Assembly (NCBI GenBank): GCA_014653775.1
Contig: JACWEA010000001.1
Location: forward strand, 1 to 64,000
Length of the DNA stretch: 64,000 bases
Reading direction: 5' to 3'
From: Pelagibacterales bacterium SAG-MED30
GTDB lineage: Bacteria > Pseudomonadota > Alphaproteobacteria > Pelagibacterales > Pelagibacteraceae
A program made the position numbers and the translations under genes. Below are positions 45,597-54,895 of this stretch, piece by piece. The stretch's first letter is position 1; every line of letters starts with the position of its first letter. The notes under the pieces are model-generated. The model saw only the letters and a list, made by a program, of their open reading frames with translations. It was not told the origin of the DNA and searched no databases.

Positions 45597-48466
45597 TGTT
45601 GCCAAATTCAGAAAAAGATTTTTTAATAAGACACATTGGGCCTTCTAAAGAAGACCAATCAAAAATGTTAAAAGAATTAAATTATCAATCACTAGATGAT
45701 TTAATTGATAGTACTGTTCCAGAAAAAATAAAGTTTAAAGGCGAACTAAATATTGGCGAGTCGAATTCAGAGTATGAAGCGTTAAGAAAATTAAGAGCTA
45801 TTTCAAAAAAAAATCAAGTTTACTCAAATTTTATTGGCATGGGATATTATGGAACGTATACACCGTATGTAATTTTAAGAAATATACTAGAGAATCCAGG
45901 TTGGTATACCTCATATACACCTTATCAGCCAGAGGTAGCACAAGGAAGACTTGAAATGTTATTAAACTTTCAACAAATGATAGTTGATTTTACAGGAATG
46001 GATATCGCTAATGCTTCTTTATTAGATGAGGGCACAGCGGCAGCAGAGGCTATGGGTCTTTGTCACAGATTAAATAAAAAAGACAGTAATTTAGTTTTCG
46101 TATCTGAGGATTGTCATCCTCAAACAATAGATGTAATTCAAACAAGAGCTGAACCAATGGGTTTAAAAGTTTTGGTTGGTAAAGAAGATGAAGTTTTAGA
46201 CCAGTTAAAAGAAGATTTAGTTTGTGGAATTTTACAATATCCTGGAACTTTAGGAGATATTAAAGACCCAAGTGAAGCAATTAGTAAAATTCATAAAAAG
46301 AATGGAAAGGCTGTATTAGCTTGTGATCTATTGGCGTTAGCAAAATTAAAAACACCAAGAGAACTTGGTGCCGATATAGCAGTTGGAAGCTCTCAACGAT
46401 TTGGTATTCCGATGGGATATGGAGGTCCGCACGCAGCCTTTTTTGCAACGAAAGATGAGTATAAAAGATCAATGCCAGGAAGAATTGTTGGTGTGTCAGT
46501 TGATAGACATGGTAATAAGGCATATAGATTATCTTTACAAACTAGAGAGCAGCACATCAGAAGAGATAAAGCGACAAGTAATATTTGTACTGCCCAAGCT
46601 TTATTAGCAATTGTGTCAGCAGCATATGCCATTTATCATGGTCCAGATGGAATTAAAAACATTTCTGAAAGAGTTTCTCAATTAGCAAAAAGTTTTGCTG
46701 ATAAAATAAAACAGTCTGGATATGAACTTTATTCTAATAATTTTTTTGATACTGTTACAATTATTACCAAAGAAAAGACTGATCAAATTTATAAAAATGC
46801 TTTAAAACAAAGAGTTAATATACGAAAAGTAAATTCTGAAATGCTTGCCGTTTCTTTTGATGAGAGAAAAAATGTATATAGAGTAAATCAACTATTAAAA
46901 ATTTTTAATGCAGCAGAATCAATTAAAAAAGAAGATCCTTCAGTAAGTTTACCCAATCTACCCGAAAATTTATTAAGAACTTCAAAATATTTAGAACATC
47001 CAGTTTTCAACTTATATCATTCAGAAACTGAAATGCTTAGATATTTAAAAAGGTTAGAGGATAAAGATATAGCATTGAATAGAACGATGATAGCACTGGG
47101 CTCATGTACAATGAAGTTAAATGCTGCTGCTGAAATGATTCCGATTTCTTGGAAAGAATTTGCCGAGCCCCATCCATTTGTTCCAATTGAACAAATGGAA
47201 GGTTTTAGAGATTTATTTACTGATCTAAAAAATTGGTTGCGATCTATCACTGGTTTTTCGGGTGTTTCTCTACAACCTAACGCAGGTGCTCAGGGTGAAT
47301 ATGCAGGATTAATGGTTATTCGAAAGTATCATTTAGATAGAGGTGAGGCTAATCGTAATATTTGTTTAATTCCAAGTTCAGCACATGGCACTAATCCAGC
47401 TAGTGCACAAATGGTTGGAATGAAAGTGGTTGTTGTTAATTGTGATAAAGAGGGAAATGTTGATTTTGATGATTTAAAGAAAAAAGCAGAACAACACTCT
47501 GAAAACCTTGGAGCATTAATGGTAACTTATCCATCCACCCATGGAGTATTTGAAGAGAAAATAACTGATATTTGTGAGTTAGTTCATAAACATGGTGGCC
47601 AGGTCTACATGGATGGAGCAAATTTAAACGCCCTAGTAGGAGTTGCAAAGCCTGGAAATTTTGGTCCAGATGTTTGCCATATTAATTTGCACAAAACATT
47701 TTGTATTCCTCATGGTGGGGGAGGACCTGGAATGGGACCCATTGCCTGTAAAAGACATTTGCAAGTTTATCTGCCTAATCATCCAGTAATAAAAGATTGT
47801 GGACCAACTACTGGGATTGGAGCAGTATCAGCTGCTCCTTGGGGCAGTTCAAGTATTCTATCTATCTCTTGGATGTATATTAAAATGATGGGATCTGCAG
47901 GATTAAAGCTTGCTTCTCAAGTTGCAATATTAAATGCCAATTATATTGCTCATAGACTAAAAGATCACTTTCCTATTTTGTATAAAGGATCAAACGGTAA
48001 TGTTGCACACGAATGTATTATTGATATTAGAAATATTAAATCAGAAACAGGAGTAACGGAGGAAGATATTGCAAAAAGATTAATAGATTTCGGATTTCAT
48101 GCACCAACAATGTCATGGCCTGTGGCTGGTACTATGATGATAGAGCCAACCGAAAGTGAAGGCTTGTCAGAACTTGATAGATTTTGTGATACGTTAATTA
48201 AGATTAAACAGGAAATTGAAAAAATTAAATCAGGTGAATTTGATAAAATAGATAATCCAATAAAAAATGCTCCACACACAGATAGTGAACTTGCCTCTGA
48301 TAATTGGACACATAATTATTCAAGAGAGGAAGCTGCTTATCCAGCAAAATTCTTACGAACTAATAAATTTTGGCCTCCTGTTGCAAGAGTAGACAATGTA
48401 TATGGAGATAAAAATATTTTTTGCACTTGTCCAAGCATGGATGAGTTTAAAGAAGATGCCGCATAA
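45596..48466 (+). CDS. gcvP: Glycine cleavage system P protein (glycine dehydrogenase)
   Basis: PLP-dependent decarboxylase that starts glycine breakdown. It is the single-chain form (956 aa), fusing the two halves that are separate proteins in some bacteria. The PLP lysine is Lys700 in INLHKTFCIPHGGGGPG. The N-terminal IRHIGPS motif and the NTFFDT-like segment (NNFFDTVTI) are typical. It ends the gcv operon and is followed after six bases by the lipid-modification cluster. Confidence 0.97.
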   Translation: MLPNSEKDFLIRHIGPSKEDQSKMLKELNYQSLDDLIDSTVPEKIKFKGELNIGESNSEYEALRKLRAISKKNQVYSNFIGMGYYGTYTPYVILRNILENPGWYTSYTPYQPEVAQGRLEMLLNFQQMIVDFTGMDIANASLLDEGTAAAEAMGLCHRLNKKDSNLVFVSEDCHPQTIDVIQTRAEPMGLKVLVGKEDEVLDQLKEDLVCGILQYPGTLGDIKDPSEAISKIHKKNGKAVLACDLLALAKLKTPRELGADIAVGSSQRFGIPMGYGGPHAAFFATKDEYKRSMPGRIVGVSVDRHGNKAYRLSLQTREQHIRRDKATSNICTAQALLAIVSAAYAIYHGPDGIKNISERVSQLAKSFADKIKQSGYELYSNNFFDTVTIITKEKTDQIYKNALKQRVNIRKVNSEMLAVSFDERKNVYRVNQLLKIFNAAESIKKEDPSVSLPNLPENLLRTSKYLEHPVFNLYHSETEMLRYLKRLEDKDIALNRTMIALGSCTMKLNAAAEMIPISWKEFAEPHPFVPIEQMEGFRDLFTDLKNWLRSITGFSGVSLQPNAGAQGEYAGLMVIRKYHLDRGEANRNICLIPSSAHGTNPASAQMVGMKVVVVNCDKEGNVDFDDLKKKAEQHSENLGALMVTYPSTHGVFEEKITDICELVHKHGGQVYMDGANLNALVGVAKPGNFGPDVCHINLHKTFCIPHGGGGPGMGPIACKRHLQVYLPNHPVIKDCGPTTGIGAVSAAPWGSSSILSISWMYIKMMGSAGLKLASQVAILNANYIAHRLKDHFPILYKGSNGNVAHECIIDIRNIKSETGVTEEDIAKRLIDFGFHAPTMSWPVAGTMMIEPTESEGLSELDRFCDTLIKIKQEIEKIKSGEFDKIDNPIKNAPHTDSELASDNWTHNYSREEAAYPAKFLRTNKFWPPVARVDNVYGDKNIFCTCPSMDEFKEDAA

Positions 48467-48472
48467 TCATTA

Positions 48473-49711
48473 ATGAAAATTGCTGTTGTTGGCTCAGGCA
48501 TTTCAGGATTAAGTGCTGCATATTATTTATCTAAAAAACACAAAGTAGATCTTTTTGAGAAAGAAGATCATTTTGGAGGACATTCTCATACAATTGATTT
48601 ATTTTTTGATGAAAAAAAAGTTTCAGTAGATATTGGTTTTATAGTTTTTAATTTTCAAACATATCCAAATTTAATTAATTTTTTTAAAGAAAATGATATT
48701 CAAATTGAAAAAAGCAACATGTCTTTTTCAGTTTCAGTAGATAATACAAAATTTGAGTATTGCGGAAAAGGTTTGAATGGAATTTTTTCTAACAAATCAA
48801 ATTTATTCAATATCGAATTTTTAAAAATGTTTTTTGATATAATTAAATTTTATAAAAAAAGTGATCAAGAAACCATATCGAATGAAAAAATTACTCTAGG
48901 AGAATATTTAGAAAAAAACAAATTATCAAAAACATTCATTGATTATCATATTATACCAATGGTATCTGCAATTTGGTCTATGCCACCTTACGAAGCAAGT
49001 AAAATGCCAATTAGTTTTTTTCTAAAATTTTTTCAAAATCATGGTTTGTTTAAATTAAAAAATAGACCTCAGTGGTACACAGTATCTAATAGAAGCAGAA
49101 CTTATGTTAGTAAAATCATTTCTCAAATAAGTGGAGAGCACTATAAAAATTATAAAGTTATTAAAATTAAAAGAAAATCATCAGGTCTTGATTTGTACTA
49201 TGGTGGGGAAAGTGAATTCTTTGATTATGACAAAGTAATATTAGCCACACATGCAGATGAGGCTTTAAAATTAATTGAAAATCCCACTGAAGATGAAAAA
49301 AATATTCTTTCAAATTTTAGTTATAAGGAAAATATAGCTTATATTCACACGGATCAAAGAGCTATGCCAAAAAATAAAAAAGCTTGGTCTTCTTGGAACT
49401 CTTCAATAGACGACAAAAACTTAGAGAAAAATTCAATTACATATTGGTTAAACTTATTACAAAACTTAAAGTGTAATGAAAATATTTTTTTAACACTAAA
49501 CCCTTATTTTAAAATTAATGAACAAAAAATATTAAAAAAAATTAAATTTACACACCCTTATTACGATCAAAATGCTTTAGATGCTCAATCTGAGCTTGTT
49601 AAAATACAAAATAAAAAAAATTTACTTTTTTGTGGGAGTTATTTTGGTTACGGATTTCATGAAGATGGAATAAAATCATCTATTGAAATGCTAAAAAATC
49701 TTGATGACTAA
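48473..49711 (+). CDS. FAD-dependent amine-oxidase-fold protein of a lipid-modification cluster
   Basis: 412 aa with an N-terminal FAD-binding motif VVGSGISGLSAAYYLS (about 5-20), EKEDHFGGHSHT and a C-terminal GSYFGYGFHEDGIKSS. This subfamily is commonly encoded beside Cfa-type methyltransferases and DUF1365. Related genes in Rhodobacter belong to the singlet-oxygen (RpoE-ChrR) regulon. It overlaps the DUF1365 gene by 11 bases. A role in desaturating or oxidising fatty acyl chains is plausible but inferred. Confidence 0.78.
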   Translation: MKIAVVGSGISGLSAAYYLSKKHKVDLFEKEDHFGGHSHTIDLFFDEKKVSVDIGFIVFNFQTYPNLINFFKENDIQIEKSNMSFSVSVDNTKFEYCGKGLNGIFSNKSNLFNIEFLKMFFDIIKFYKKSDQETISNEKITLGEYLEKNKLSKTFIDYHIIPMVSAIWSMPPYEASKMPISFFLKFFQNHGLFKLKNRPQWYTVSNRSRTYVSKIISQISGEHYKNYKVIKIKRKSSGLDLYYGGESEFFDYDKVILATHADEALKLIENPTEDEKNILSNFSYKENIAYIHTDQRAMPKNKKAWSSWNSSIDDKNLEKNSITYWLNLLQNLKCNENIFLTLNPYFKINEQKILKKIKFTHPYYDQNALDAQSELVKIQNKKNLLFCGSYFGYGFHEDGIKSSIEMLKNLDD

Positions 49712-50468
49712 TTCTTGTATATATAATGGATGTGTAATTCATAAAAGATTTAAGCCAAAAGAGCATTTTTTTAAATATAAAGTATTCTCTCTATTTATTG
49801 ATCTATCAGAACTTAATGAACTTAATGGTAAGTTAAAATTTTTCTCATTAAATAAATTTAATTTAATAAGTTTTTATGAAAAAGACCATGGTGAACGTGA
49901 TGGTTCATCTCTTCTTAATTGGGTAAAAATTAATTTAAAAAATAACAACATAAGCACAGAAAATATAAAGATAAAACTCTTATGTTATCCAAGAATATTA
50001 GGCTATGTCTTTAATCCACTGAGTATTTTTTTTATATATGATAAAAATGAAAATTTAGTTTCTATTTTATATGAGGTTAAAAATACGTTTGGTGAACAAC
50101 ATACTTATGTATTTAAGGTTAAAGGTGAAAATAAGTTAATACAAAATAATTGCTCAAAAAAATTTCATGTTTCGCCATTTATTGAGATGGATTGTAATTA
50201 TTTTTTTAGAATATTAAATCCAGGAGAAAATTTATCAGTTAAAATAGATCAGTATGATCAAGAAGGAAAAATTCTTTTTGCATCTCAAGATGGCAAAAGA
50301 TCTAATTTGACAAGTAAAAATTTGATGAATTCTTACCTAAAACACCCTTTAATGACATTTAAAATAATTTCAGCGATACATTTTGAAGCGTTTAAATTGT
50401 GGATCAAAGGAATTAGATTTGTCAAAAAAAAATTTAAAATTAAAAATAATATAACAGTAGAAAATTAA
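49701..50468 (+). CDS. DUF1365 family protein
   Basis: 255 aa. The N-terminal NGCVIHKRFKPKEHFFKYKVFSLFIDL and the middle PRILGYVFNPLSIFFIYD and YEVKNTFGEQHTY are diagnostic of DUF1365. No activity is established, but the family almost always sits between the FAD protein and the Cfa-type enzyme, as here. Overlaps both neighbours (11 bases and 1 base). Confidence 0.88.
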   Translation: MMTNSCIYNGCVIHKRFKPKEHFFKYKVFSLFIDLSELNELNGKLKFFSLNKFNLISFYEKDHGERDGSSLLNWVKINLKNNNISTENIKIKLLCYPRILGYVFNPLSIFFIYDKNENLVSILYEVKNTFGEQHTYVFKVKGENKLIQNNCSKKFHVSPFIEMDCNYFFRILNPGENLSVKIDQYDQEGKILFASQDGKRSNLTSKNLMNSYLKHPLMTFKIISAIHFEAFKLWIKGIRFVKKKFKIKNNITVEN

Positions 50469-51646
50469 TGTTTTTAAATAAGACTGCAGATAAATTAGTT
50501 TTCAAATTTTTGAAAAAAATTGATTATGGCTATATAGAAATAACAACATTTGATGGAAAACTTTTGAAATTTGGAAATCCTGAAGAAATACTAAAAGCAA
50601 ATATAGTTATCAAAGACCCTAGTTTTAATTATAATTTAATAAGAGGAGGCAGTATCGCATTTGCTGAAAGTTATATGAGAGGTGAATTTGAAACTAATAA
50701 TCTATCAAATTTAATTGAGATTACAGCTAGAAATATAGAAATTATTTATAAGTTTTCTGGCTTGCTTGATCTTCCAATTATAAATTTTGTAAAAAATCAA
50801 TTAATCAAAAATACTAAAAGTAGGAGCAAAGAAAATATTGCTAAGCATTATGATTTAGGAAATGATTTTTTTTCTCATTGGCTAGATGATACACTTACTT
50901 ATTCAAGTGCCATTTTTGATGATAAATCAAAAAATCTTGCTGATGCACAAATTAACAAATATCAAAAATTAATAGATTTAATTAAACCCAATAGTGGAGA
51001 TAAAGTTTTAGAAATTGGATGTGGATGGGGTGGATTTGCGGAATATCTAGGAAAAAAATACGATGTCAAACTTGACTGTATTACTATTTCAAAAAAACAA
51101 TATGAATATGCAAAAGAAAGAATTTACAAATGTGGTTTAAATGAAAAAGTTAATATTGAAATAAAAGATTATCGCGATCTTCAAGGAAAATATAATTCTA
51201 TAGCCTCAATTGAAATGATTGAAGCTGTAGGACAAAATTATTTAGAAAAATATTTTAAAACTATTAAAAATAATTTGTCTATTAATGGTAAAGCTGCAAT
51301 TCAAGCCATTACAATAGATGATAGTTTATTTGACAGATATAAAAATAAACAAGATTTTATTCAAAAATATATTTTTCCCGGAGGTTTTCTACCTAATAAG
51401 AATAGCATCAATAGATATGTTTCTGATAATGGACTAACAATAAACTCTTATGTTTCTTATGCAGACCATTACGCAAATACATTATCAATGTGGAGAAATG
51501 AATTTATTAAAAAATGGAAATTAATTAAAAATCAAGGATTTGATCTTACTTTTAAAAGAATGTGGGAATTTTATCTTTCCTACTGCGAAGCTGGATTTAA
51601 GTCAAAAAATATAGATTTAATTCAATTCTCTATGCAAAAAAAATAA
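50468..51646 (+). CDS. cfa: Cyclopropane-fatty-acyl-phospholipid-synthase-type methyltransferase
   Basis: SAM-dependent enzyme acting on unsaturated acyl chains of membrane phospholipids. The SAM motif LEIGCGWGGFAEYL starts near residue 180, preceded by AKHYDLGNDFFSHWLDDTLTYSSA and followed by the IEMIEAVGQNY active-site segment and YIFPGGFLP. Length is 392 aa. In this gene neighbourhood related enzymes may methylate chains (as in furan fatty acid synthesis) and not form a cyclopropane ring; sequence alone cannot separate the two. Confidence 0.88.
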   Translation: MFLNKTADKLVFKFLKKIDYGYIEITTFDGKLLKFGNPEEILKANIVIKDPSFNYNLIRGGSIAFAESYMRGEFETNNLSNLIEITARNIEIIYKFSGLLDLPIINFVKNQLIKNTKSRSKENIAKHYDLGNDFFSHWLDDTLTYSSAIFDDKSKNLADAQINKYQKLIDLIKPNSGDKVLEIGCGWGGFAEYLGKKYDVKLDCITISKKQYEYAKERIYKCGLNEKVNIEIKDYRDLQGKYNSIASIEMIEAVGQNYLEKYFKTIKNNLSINGKAAIQAITIDDSLFDRYKNKQDFIQKYIFPGGFLPNKNSINRYVSDNGLTINSYVSYADHYANTLSMWRNEFIKKWKLIKNQGFDLTFKRMWEFYLSYCEAGFKSKNIDLIQFSMQKK

Positions 51647-51664
51647 TAATTATAAGATTTATTT

Positions 51665-52213
51665 ATGCGACATATAAAAATGACTAAATCAATTATATTG
51701 ATAATTTCTATTTTCTTAATTACAAGTTGCACAAATAATAGTGCAATGAAACCAGAAGATTTTAAAAATAAGGAACCAAGATTAGTTATAGAAGAATATT
51801 TATCAGGAAAAATAAAAGCTTGGGGTGTTTTGCAAAATAGATCAGGAAAAGTTACTAGACAATTTTCTGCAGATTTAAATGGTACTTGGGATGGCAAAGA
51901 GTTAACTCTTAAAGAAAAATTTATTTGGGATGATGGAGAAATTCAAGATAGAGAATGGAAAATTAATAAAATAGATGAGCATAATTATGAAGGAACTGCT
52001 GGAGATGTTGTGGGTAAAGCTATAGGTTATTCATATGGACCTGCATTTAAATTTGAGTATGTTCTTTTAGTTCCTGTCAAAGGTAGAGAATTAAAAATTA
52101 CTTTTGATGACTGGATATTTAAACAAGATGAAAGAGTTGCAATAAATAGAGCTACTATGACTAAGTTTGGATTTAAAGTAGCCGAGTTGACAGTAGTGTT
52201 TGTAAAAGATTAA
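51665..52213 (+). CDS. DUF3833 family lipoprotein
   Basis: 182 aa. A lipoprotein signal with ITSC (Cys22 from the ATG at 51665) is followed by a beta-rich domain with FSADLNGTWDGKELTLKEKFIWDDGE and TMTKFGFKVAELTVVF, matching DUF3833. A second ATG at 51680 would give a cleaner 17-residue signal (MTKSIILIISIFLITSC) and may be the true start. It ends the FAD-DUF1365-cfa run, where this family often occurs. Function unknown. Confidence 0.8.
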   Translation: MRHIKMTKSIILIISIFLITSCTNNSAMKPEDFKNKEPRLVIEEYLSGKIKAWGVLQNRSGKVTRQFSADLNGTWDGKELTLKEKFIWDDGEIQDREWKINKIDEHNYEGTAGDVVGKAIGYSYGPAFKFEYVLLVPVKGRELKITFDDWIFKQDERVAINRATMTKFGFKVAELTVVFVKD

Positions 52214-52221
52214 TTTTTTGA

Positions 52222-52270
52222 GCTAATGATAATCATTCTCAAAAAAAGTTTGCGATTGATTATCATTAAC
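52222..52270 (+). promoter_or_regulatory. Two Fur-like boxes
   Basis: GCTAATGATAATCATTCTC (52222-52240) matches the classical Fur consensus GATAATGATAATCATTATC at 17 of 19 positions and contains the perfect core AATGAT-A-ATCATT. GCGATTGATTATCATTAAC (52252-52270) matches at 14 of 19. They lie 76 and 46 bases before the ATG of the cysteine-rich miniprotein gene. This suggests control by iron (or another Fur-family metal regulator). Confidence 0.65.
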
Positions 52271-52315
52271 TAACAATTTTGTTGCAATTTAATTCATAAA
52301 AAATATTACTTCATT

Positions 52316-52498
52316 ATGGATATTCAAAACTATAGTTGTAAAAAATGTGGATTAACTATTACATCTGTCTGCTCTAAGTGTGATAAAGTTGTAGATGTAA
52401 AAGTTCTTGATAACGGATGTATTGTTCAGCAAACAAAATGTGGTGATTGCGCAAATGTACCTGTTATTAAAGATGTTTGTTCTCAACAAAAAGCTTAA
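52316..52498 (+). CDS. Cysteine-rich miniprotein (putative metal-binding)
   Basis: 60 aa with eight cysteines: Cys8-x2-Cys11, Cys19-x2-Cys22, Cys35, Cys42-x2-Cys45 and Cys55. The three CxxC pairs suggest a zinc-ribbon or a small metal- or Fe-S-binding fold. It resembles no family I can name. It has its own promoter region with two Fur-like boxes, so it is probably made under metal limitation or overload. It stands between the DUF3833 gene and a convergent SDR gene. Confidence 0.7.
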   Translation: MDIQNYSCKKCGLTITSVCSKCDKVVDVKVLDNGCIVQQTKCGDCANVPVIKDVCSQQKA

Positions 52499-52534
52499 AA
52501 AATAAACACCTAAGTAAAAAATTAATTTTAGTTA

Positions 52535-53296
52535 TTAATTTTTTTTTTGATATTTTGTAAGTTTTCCAATTAAGGCAAAATAGATTTTATTTGGCAAAAA
52601 GCTTAAAATTTTAAGAATTATTGTAAGTGATTTTGGAAAATGAATCTCAAAGACATTTTTATTTATTAAACCATCATATATTTGATCTGCTGCATACTCT
52701 GGTGTTTTTAAAAAAGGCATTTTAAAATCATTTTTATCTGTCATTGGTGTTTTAATAAATCCAGGAGATATCAAACAGATACGAACATTTGATCTTTTAA
52801 AATCAAAATACAAACTTTCAGCTAAATTATTTAATGCTGATTTAGAGGGACCATAGCCAGTAGAATTTGGTAGCCCTCTATACCCTGCTATTGAAGAAAC
52901 GATTGTAATTGTACCACTTTTTTTATCCTTAAAATATTGTTCAACAGCCTTAATGCTATTTACTGTTCCAAAAAAATTTACTTTAAATACCTCTTCCATT
53001 TGTTCTACATCTATATCCTTCTCTTTTTTGGGATTCCAAGTACCAGTTGAAAAAAAACAAATATCTATATTTTCATACTTATTTTTTATTTCATTAAATG
53101 TATCTAAACATTTATTTTTATCTGTTACATCTAATGGAAAGGCTGAGATATTTTCATATTTATTTGAAAGTTCATTTAGCAATTCTAGTCTTCTTGCTGA
53201 TACAGCAACATTCCATCCATTACTTGCAAATTTAATTGCTAAGGCTTTACCAATTCCTGTACTTCCTCCAGTAATCCAAATAGTTTTTTTATTCAT
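52535..53296 (-). CDS. Short-chain dehydrogenase/reductase
   Basis: Classical SDR of 253 aa: cofactor motif TGGSTGIG (9-16), an NNAG-like position replaced by FFSTGTW, and a catalytic Ser134/135, Tyr148, Lys152 set (SSIAGYRGLPNSTGYGPSK). NAD(P)-dependent oxidoreductase; substrate unknown. SDRs of this type are regular members of the Cfa-DUF1365 cluster, so it may act on the same lipids. The C-terminus has a hydrophobic membrane-associated stretch (SLTIILKILSFLPNKIYF). It diverges from the TspO gene. Confidence 0.85.
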   Translation of the reverse strand: MNKKTIWITGGSTGIGKALAIKFASNGWNVAVSARRLELLNELSNKYENISAFPLDVTDKNKCLDTFNEIKNKYENIDICFFSTGTWNPKKEKDIDVEQMEEVFKVNFFGTVNSIKAVEQYFKDKKSGTITIVSSIAGYRGLPNSTGYGPSKSALNNLAESLYFDFKRSNVRICLISPGFIKTPMTDKNDFKMPFLKTPEYAADQIYDGLINKNVFEIHFPKSLTIILKILSFLPNKIYFALIGKLTKYQKKN

Positions 53297-53304
53297 TTTT
53301 TGAT

Positions 53305-53787
53305 ATGTATATTATTAACATGTTTAGAAATAAAATTTTAACTTTTATCTTGTTTCTTATTGTCACTTTTTCTGCTTCATTAATTGGAAGTGTGACAACA
53401 CTAAATTTTAAGGAACCTTGGTATTCTTTATTAAATAAACCTGCTTTTAACCCACCTGATTGGATTTTTGGTCCAGTTTGGACAACTTTGTATCTTATGA
53501 TGACTATCGCAATATGGCTTTTCTGGCATACAAAAAATAGAGATATAAATACTGTTTATATTTATTTTATTCATTTAATCTTTAATACAACTTGGAGTAT
53601 AGTCTTTTTTGTTTTTCATAATATAGAGTTAGCTTTAATTGTTTTAATTTTACTAATTGCTTTAATTATCAATCTTATTTTCAGATTTAGACGCGTCAAG
53701 ATGATTAGTGCTTATCTAATGATTCCATATTTACTTTGGTGTAGCTATGCACTAATCCTGAATACAAGCTTAATAATATTAAATTAA
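53305..53787 (+). CDS. tspO: TspO/MBR family membrane protein
   Basis: 160 aa with five spans. The motif LNKPAFNPPDWIFGPVWTTLYLMM is the TspO/peripheral benzodiazepine receptor signature, and NTTWSIVFF continues it. TspO proteins bind porphyrins and other tetrapyrroles and take part in stress and pigment regulation. The ATG at 53320 (five codons later) could be the start. It follows a divergent SDR by eight bases. Link to the lipid cluster may be oxidative or light stress. Confidence 0.9.
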   Translation: MYIINMFRNKILTFILFLIVTFSASLIGSVTTLNFKEPWYSLLNKPAFNPPDWIFGPVWTTLYLMMTIAIWLFWHTKNRDINTVYIYFIHLIFNTTWSIVFFVFHNIELALIVLILLIALIINLIFRFRRVKMISAYLMIPYLLWCSYALILNTSLIILN

Positions 53788-53789
53788 TT

Positions 53790-54893
53790 ATGGATGATGT
53801 TGTAGTAATTGGTGGTGGAATAATTGGAGCAGCTACCGCTTATTTTTTATCTAAAGAAGGCAGAAAAGTAAAAGTAATTGAAAGAGACCCCACTTATAAA
53901 ACTGCTTCATTTCCTTTGTCTCTAGGAGGATTCAGAAGGCAATTTTTTCAAAAAGAAAACATATTATTAGGAAAATTTGCTAGAGAATTTATTTATCAAA
54001 TTCCAGATTTATTAAAAACTGAAAAAAATCCAAACCCTACTGCTAGCATGGTTACTAATGGATATCTCTTAATGTTTGGCCCAGAGCATGCAGAAGAGCA
54101 ATATAGAGCTTTAGAAAATCATAAAGAATGCGAAGCTGGAACAAAAAATATTAAGGGTTCGGAATTATCAAAGATATTTCCGTATATTAATGATGAAGGC
54201 ATTGAAACTGCAACATATACTGACAATCAAAGTGAGGGATGGATTGATCCATTCATGTTCCATGGTGCTTTAAAAAGTAAAGCTATAGAACTTGGAGCTG
54301 AGTTTATAAAGGGTGAGGTTAAAAGTATTTCTGAAATAAAAGCAAAAACAATTGTTTCAGCCGCAGGTTGTTGGACAAAAGAATTACTTGATGATATCCC
54401 CGTTGTTCCTCAAAAACATACTGTATTTAGAGTTAAATGCCCAAAATACATAAAAGAAATGCCTTTAACTGGAGATTTAACTACAGGTGTTTATTGGAGG
54501 CCTGAAGGAGGAGAGTATTTAGCAGGATCACCAAATTCAGTTTTTGATGCAGAAGATTTAGAACCAGCCTGGAACGATTATGAGGAATTGGTTTGGCCGG
54601 CATTGGCTAAAAGAATACCAGTTTTTGAAGAATTAAAGTTAACTGGTGGATGGGCAGGTTATTATGATTGTAATAAATTGGATAACAATGCTGTTGTTGG
54701 TAAACATCCAAAATATGACAATGTTTATATGGCTTCAGGATTTACAGGAAGAGGTTTAATGCAAGCACCAGGTATTGGAAGGGCATTGACCGAATTAATT
54801 ACAACAGGGTCTTATCAAACAATAGACATAAGTGATTTTGCAGTAGAAAGAGTTCTGGGAAATAGTGCTAGACCAGAGCCTTATGTTTTATAA
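53790..54893 (+). CDS. DAO-family FAD-dependent oxidoreductase
   Basis: 367 aa with N-terminal VVIGGGIIGAATAYFLS (about 4-20), the GGFRRQFF segment and C-terminal MASGFTGRGLMQAPGIGRAL, the pattern of sarcosine/dimethylglycine-type oxidoreductases. Substrate not resolved. It follows tspO by two bases and converges on selO with only two bases between stops. In SAR11 such enzymes can feed one-carbon units to folate, which would fit glycine cleavage and formate oxidation here. Confidence 0.8.
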   Translation: MDDVVVIGGGIIGAATAYFLSKEGRKVKVIERDPTYKTASFPLSLGGFRRQFFQKENILLGKFAREFIYQIPDLLKTEKNPNPTASMVTNGYLLMFGPEHAEEQYRALENHKECEAGTKNIKGSELSKIFPYINDEGIETATYTDNQSEGWIDPFMFHGALKSKAIELGAEFIKGEVKSISEIKAKTIVSAAGCWTKELLDDIPVVPQKHTVFRVKCPKYIKEMPLTGDLTTGVYWRPEGGEYLAGSPNSVFDAEDLEPAWNDYEELVWPALAKRIPVFEELKLTGGWAGYYDCNKLDNNAVVGKHPKYDNVYMASGFTGRGLMQAPGIGRALTELITTGSYQTIDISDFAVERVLGNSARPEPYVL

Positions 54894-54895
54894 GT

